Below are positions 59,224 through 64,000 of a DNA stretch of 64,000 nucleotides, in pieces; the stretch's first letter is position 1, and every line of letters starts with the position of its first letter. Source of the stretch: Euonymus europaeus. Its lineage: Eukaryota; Streptophyta; Magnoliopsida; Celastrales; Celastraceae. The notes beneath the pieces are model-generated. The model saw nothing but the letters and a program-made list of their open reading frames with translations. It made no database searches and was not told where the DNA came from. Both the position numbers and the translations under genes were made by a program. The stretch lies in the NCBI GenBank assembly GCA_963580455.1, contig OY756966.1:22447001-22511000 (forward strand), written 5' to 3'.

Positions 59224-59907
59224 TGTTGTGGAATGAACTGATACAAGTGAAGAGTATATGAACAATTATACCACTAATTACACCAGGTAAATTCCCAGAA
59301 AAGATTGGAGGGACACACTGGTCCACTTAAATACCAATCTCCTTAGACAGAATTTTCCTAGACATGCAATTAATAGCACAATATATCATAACAACTTACT
59401 TGATCGAAAATACACCGAGGAACCAATAATAACGACACCAGAATTTTTACGTGGAAAACCCTTCACAGGGAAAAACCACGGGACCGTCGTCCAGCTGAAA
59501 ACTTCCACTATTAAATAATGGGTACAACAACCTTTCGTAGTACACACCACTACAGGATACAAGAGTGAAATAATATTTTGGAATCACTCACCCAAACCCC
59601 AAATACACCTAGTGTATCACTCACTCTCACTCTCTGCAACAACACGATGCAGGAACAACTCTCTGCAAGAAACTACTCTTTGCAGACACTCTCCAAAACT
59701 CTCTCAAGTTTCCTTTCTTCTTCACTTGAGTTGTTATATCAATTACAATGAATGCTCATCTATTTATAGATGGAATGCAAATTGGGTAGTTGCCTAATTT
59801 GCCTAACTTGCCTAACTTGTCTTGACCTTATACTAATTCCATCCACCAAAAAAGACTACCAATGTGAAATGTAGAATATACCACATGAGGTGTATATTTA
59901 CCTAACA
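59224..59907 (-). repeat. 5' LTR of the truncated copia element
   Basis: 684 bp; on the minus strand TGTTAGGTAAATATACACC to CACAACA. A TATA box CTATAAATAG is at 59760-59769. The plus-strand text TTTTTACGTGGAAAACCC near 59447 is typical of plant copia LTRs. The matching 3' LTR is not in the expected place, so the element is incomplete. Confidence 0.85.
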
Positions 59908-60653
59908 AGAAGTAGCTGACAGTATTGTTGGGGCTGTTTTCTTTTTTTTGGTGTAAGTGGATAGTATCTCATTAATTATTAATAGACTCACTTATGACAG
60001 ATGAATACCCCGGTTAATGCAGGAAGAAAAAACGCTTGTAAATTACATTGAACCTAAACCGTACAAAAGCAACCCAAAACCAACTCGAGTATGAAGCAAA
60101 AGAAACCAAAGCAAAAAGAATAAATTAAAGACCAAGACCAGCAGATCAGCCCAAAAAAAAGCACTTGTAAACTACACTGTTGGTGCTGTTGATGGAGTAT
60201 GATCAGTCTCATCTTAGACTGATCATAATAGATGATAATCACATATATATATATATGTAATAGAGAGAGAGAGAGAGAAATGTTATTGTTGATTCATGAT
60301 TGTTTTTGTTAGAGAGAGAAGGACAGAGAAGATACGAGATTATTTGTATAATCTACAGCCACCAGATTAATACGAGTGAAATTTTAAGCTAACATTGTGT
60401 CCATTGCCAATATTGTTGTCAATGGTGTAGGATGTGTTGTGGACAATGAGAAGGGAGACGTCAAAGTGGAATTAATGTAATAGAAGTGTTGTTATCAAAA
60501 AGTCGTATATTATAAGTAACTCAGATTGCTTTGTCATGATATATTCTATATGCAAGATTATGCAGGCCCGGAATAAATTAATTCTAGGTCGTAGGATTTG
60601 ATGGAGAGATTTATATATGTTTGTGATGTGCATGGTTAATGATATATATATAT
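59908..60653. other. Intergenic sequence with microsatellites
   Basis: A T-run followed by GGTGTAAGTGG near 59942 could be the tail end of an old LINE on the minus strand. (TA)n and (GA)n runs occupy about 60242-60279. No gene. Confidence 0.35.
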
Positions 60654-61704
60654 TGTCACGCCCCTCTCCCAGATAGGTGCAGATGAGCACCCATGAATCC
60701 CAGAGACGTGACCGGCAGGGAACTCCTCCGTTCCCCGAACCGGATTTACACCCCAAGCTACCCAAACACTACATAAGTAATCTCACATATATATGTCTCA
60801 ACCAAATCCCAAATACTGCCATAATGGAATGTAATCTGCAATCCAGAGTCTACAGCGGAAAAATCCAAATATCATAAATACGAAAAAAATCAAATACTGA
60901 AAACAGACAAATCATCCCCACACCAGCTACATCACGCCTCACGCATCCCTGCGCTGATCATCCACTCCGGCTATCTCACCTGAAATCATGTGAATGAAAG
61001 GGATGAGCTACAAAGCTCAGTAGGGATATAGAGGAATATCAATCAACAGAATAAACGGAAAGTAAAAGCTCAAGATGTATGTGAAATGAACAGGAAACTC
61101 AAATAGTGATACACTCCCGTATCACCGAACTCCAGTGAATCGGAGATAAAGTAAGAAAGTCTGTAAGATATAGAATACATACAGAGAAACCATAAATGAT
61201 ACACATCAAATCTCATCACAATCAGTCAATCCGTAGGGTAGATACCGAGTAGGCTCCACCACTACCATCCTCAAGTACAACTCTCAAATCAGTACTCAAT
61301 CATAATCCAACTCAAATCCATATCAACTCAAATCCGTATCAACACAAATCCGTATCAACTCATATCCACATAACAACAGAAAATCCTCCCCTGGACCCAC
61401 CCTGATCCCCGCAAGGTGTCTCCCAGTCCAGGTACTCCCCAGATTGGATGAGGATCGCGCCTACATCAGGTACTCGATAGCATCGCCTACATCGAAGAGC
61501 GTCCCCTAGGATGTACCTCACCTCAATCCGGTCTCCAGGTACGTACCCGATCGAAACCATCGATAAATCATCCAGTAAGCTGGGTCGCCCGATGTGGGTC
61601 CCACGCTCTACAAATCATCCCGCCATAATCTCACAAATCATAGAAGATCATCATAATGGAATCCTATCCGGACTCTCGAGGGTAAAACCAGACATCAGGA
61701 GGTG

Positions 61705-61826
61705 GGCCCCACCAATGGATGTGGGCCCCACAAAAGGATAAGTGGGACCCACCAGGATAGTGGGCCCCACGAGAGAATAGGTAGGCCCCACCAGGATAGT
61801 GGGCCCCACGAGGATAGTGGGCCCGC
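61705..61826. repeat. Short tandem repeats (GGGCCCCAC / AGGATAGTG) in the solo LTR
   Basis: Units such as CACCAGGATAGTGGGCCCCA recur about five to six times with changes in between. Confidence 0.85.
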
Positions 61827-62166
61827 AAGAGACACAAAAATACTGCCAGTCGTACATATACCTCCAAAACAACCACATATAATCATAACATATTGCAATT
61901 GCGGAAATAAATCAGATAAGAGTATAAACAGAGAAATTCCCAACCTCCGGGAATTTCACACCAATAGACAAATAGGAGTCCGTCGAATACGGAACCCCCG
62001 GAACCCCAAATAAGAACTAGGGCAGAATCCCTACCTGAAATGTCGACTAAGCTAATCCGTAATACGTCTGAAAACTCCAAATCAACCTCCTGCATCAAAA
62101 TACGGATACGTATACACGACAGTCAAAATACGTAAAAGTCAACCAAAAGTCAACCTAAAAGTCAAC

Positions 62167-62241
62167 GGTCAAACCGGGTCAAATAGTCCACGGTCAAACC
62201 GGGTCAAATAGTCCACGGTCAAACCGGGTCAAATAGTCAAA
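62167..62241. repeat. 25-bp tandem repeat in the solo LTR
   Basis: GGTCAAACCGGGTCAAATAG + TCCAC starts at 62167, 62192 and 62217. The GGTCAA core goes on in looser form to about 62320, so the stretch is rich in GTCAAC/GGTCAA. Confidence 0.93.
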
Positions 62242-62901
62242 CCGGGTCAACCCAATCAAAACGGGTCAAACCCGAGTCAACGGGTCAACTCGGTCAAACC
62301 CGAGTCAACTCGCCGGAGCTAAGTCAACTCGGCCGGCCGGTCGCCGGAATCCACTTTTCCGGCGAAAGTTTCCGGTCACTCCTACATCAAAATGAAGCCC
62401 ACAACAACAGAAATCTAATGGTACCTGCCTCGTTCCAAAATTCCTACTGAATCGACCGGGATCGAGCTTTGAAATTTTGAAAAACCGAAACTTCGCCGCC
62501 TGATTCCGCCGTCTACGGTGGTCCGATGACGACGATTCCGGTTGGGTTTTGCTCCTCTCTCCACAAGCTTCAATTTGATACCTCACTTGCCCCAATCGGA
62601 CCACAAACACGAAAAACCCATTCAAAATTCTCCCATCTCTCTCTCTTACGTTGCTACTGCCGGAAACCCACTGGAAAATCTGGTATATGCCAGATTTTCT
62701 GGTAAATTACCATTTTGCCCTTCGTCTTTCCCTATATTTACTTAAACTTCCATAATTCGTAACAAATCCAATTCAACTCCGATTTCAGTGATTCCTGCGC
62801 CTATATTTTTCTAATAATATGTAGTATTTATTAAAAATACTAAATTTGAAAAATTATTATATTTTTTAAAATTTTGGGTTCGGGATATTACATATATATA
62901 T

Positions 62902-63008
62902 ATACCAATGCTAGCTGTTGACCAAGAAGATCATCACCAAGCCGGCCAGTGATATATTATACCAATGCTAGCTGTTGATCAAGAAGATCATCACCAAGCC
63001 AGTCATCA
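62902..63008. repeat. 57-bp direct tandem repeat
   Basis: ATACCAATGCTAGCTGTTGA... starts at 62902 and 62959. The two copies differ at a few bases. Confidence 0.92.
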
Positions 63009-63061
63009 CAACAATAATAATTCAACTAACATGACAAAAGACCAAGTCATGAAGACCTACG

Positions 63062-64000
63062 CAAGGGCGGTACTGTGCAGAGACTAACCTGGGCTGTAGC
63101 CCGGGTGAATTTTTAAGAAATTTTTTTTTACACTTTATCTTATATAATATTAGCCCAGCCCAGCCCTGATATAGGTAGCCCAAAAATTATGAATACAGCC
63201 CTTTAGCTTTTAGCCTTTAGGGCTCAATAATGCCTCAATGACAATGAGTCAAAGACTCTGTTCATCTGTTGCTCGTGCTGATTGCTGCTGCTGGCCTGCC
63301 GTCGTGCTGCAGTGGCAGTTGCGCTGCCTTAGGTGATCATCCTCTTTAAAATCTTCAAGCTAGGCGCCTAGGCCTAGGTAGGTATATATAATACCATTAA
63401 TTTAATTGTAATGCTTTTGTGCTTGTCTTTTTCAAAATGGGTTTTCTTTTGATTCTTGATGATACGGTATATACAATTGTACTTGTACTAAAAGTTTGTT
63501 TTGGGTGTTCTTGTAGTCTTGTAGTTGTAGAAACTCCCTGAGGGCCCTGACCGAAGAAAATTGTTGAATTTCATATTTCCATTCCAGTTCCACTGTTCCA
63601 GACTTCCAGTAAGGAGTAAGGTACTAACTACTAAGTTTTGGCCTTTTGGGTGTTCTTGTAGTCTTTTTCTTGTTTAATTTTTTAGTATTGCTGCAGCCTG
63701 CATTGCCTACTTTATTAATAATTTGATATGCTAAAACTCAATTTCATTTGATGATTTGATAATTGTTTTAGTGGATTGTTTTCTTATGGAACAATTTTTG
63801 ACATTTTTCTTGTAGTTTTAATGGATAATAAACAAAAAAGACAGGGGAAATTTTTTTCCTTCTTTAAACCAAGAAGTGGAGAAGCATCATCGACAACTCA
63901 AACACCTTTAGCATCTACTGTTGATGTTCCTATACCTAATACTGATACAGAACCTCAACCTCCTGCTAAGGTTCAACGTCTTGAAGTTGATAATTCTTTG
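63062..64000 (+). mobile_element. 5' part of a hAT transposon, cut by the window edge
   Basis: The left end reads CAAGGGCGGTACTGTGCAGAG, close to the ends of the hAT element at 32519 (CAGGGGCGGTCCTGG type). It then holds a leader with an intron-like stretch (acceptor TTCTTGTAG at about 63806-63814) and the start of a transposase frame at 63821. The far end and target duplication are outside the window. Confidence 0.6.
63821..64000 (+). CDS. hAT transposase N-terminus (partial, runs off the window)
   Basis: 60 codons open to the edge: MDNKQKRQGKFFSFFKPRSG followed by Ser/Thr- and Pro-rich text and VQRLEVDNSL. A short basic start with FFSFFKPR and a low-complexity linker is the usual opening of the plant hAT transposases that carry a TTF-type zinc finger and DUF4371; those domains would lie beyond base 64000. 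The frame starts seven bases after a likely splice acceptor, so the first exon may be non-coding. DNA transposases of this type cut and paste elements with hAT ends. Identity rests on this N-terminal style and on the hAT-like left end. Confidence 0.6.
   Translation, partial: MDNKQKRQGKFFSFFKPRSGEASSTTQTPLASTVDVPIPNTDTEPQPPAKVQRLEVDNSL

Larger units (their letters stand above)
60654..62892 (-). mobile_element. Probable 2.2-kb solo LTR
   Basis: 2239 bp. On the minus strand it starts TGTAATATCCCGAACCC and ends GAGGGGCGTGACA, the same style of ends as the LTRs at 22482 and 27098. TATAT flanks both sides (60649-60653, 62893-62897), which fits a 5-bp duplication, but the site is TA-rich so this could be chance. 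It is GC-rich with several internal tandem repeats. No gag or pol sequence. Frames inside, such as 61664-61943 minus, are made of these repeats. Confidence 0.65.

Noticed and set aside
61651..61943. Several overlapping frames rich in GPTILVGPT-like repeats
   Set aside because: They translate the GC-rich tandem repeats of the solo LTR in all frames and have no start context or domain.
1..64000. tRNA, rRNA, CRISPR arrays and known miRNA precursors
   Set aside because: None seen by eye. tRNA-like boxes near 32650 and 57300 are short and look SINE-derived; the tandem repeats lack the spacing of CRISPR arrays; no familiar mature miRNA sequence was found. A covariance-model scan would be decisive.

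Overview
The window is nuclear DNA of a eudicot plant. The evidence is AT-rich intergenic sequence, split genes with plant GT-AG introns, a clade I TGA bZIP factor, plant-type LTR, TRIM, hAT, LINE and Stowaway elements, and no bacterial-style operons. The species cannot be named from sequence alone.

Four host genes can be supported. (1) A TGA1/TGA4-type bZIP transcription factor on the minus strand, 775-5610, with eight coding exons and 371 aa, including one intron that must use a GC-AG splice pair. (2) A RINGv (MARCH-type) membrane E3 ligase on the plus strand, 35449-44199, with seven exons and 322 aa and introns loaded with transposon debris. (3) A small single-exon plant protein of 82 aa at 46583-46831, plus strand, with a clear TATA box. 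(4) An intronless 161-aa membrane-anchored RING-H2 protein at 51781-52266, minus strand. A broken acidic-protein gene lies at 18184-18614, minus strand. The four genes are not an evident pathway; two of them belong to ubiquitin-ligase families.

The rest is mostly transposable elements. 9.2 kb: a Stowaway MITE. 12985-17643: a very young complete Ty1/copia element (two differences between 278-bp LTRs, perfect 5-bp target duplication, 1327-codon open polyprotein) that lacks the start of its RNase H domain. 19.3-19.96 kb: a 5'-truncated LINE with a 14-bp target duplication. 22.5-29 kb: two decayed LTR elements of one family head to head, with a TRIM inside one LTR and a hAT element, itself carrying a long-inverted-repeat element, inside the other. 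32.3-33.4 kb: a TRIM split by a hAT element, both with perfect target duplications. 55.3-56.6 kb: a solo LTR. 57.8-59.9 kb: a copia LTR-gag-protease piece joined out of frame to the gag of another copia family. 60.65-62.9 kb: a probable 2.2-kb solo LTR. 63.06-64.0 kb: the 5' end of a hAT transposon with the first 60 codons of its transposase, cut by the window edge.

I see no clear new defence or metabolic system. The observations most worth following are the young copia element with a deleted RNase H segment, the chimeric copia gag, the GC-AG intron in the bZIP region, the nested inverted element cluster at 22-29 kb, and a primer-binding-site variant shared by four LTR elements.
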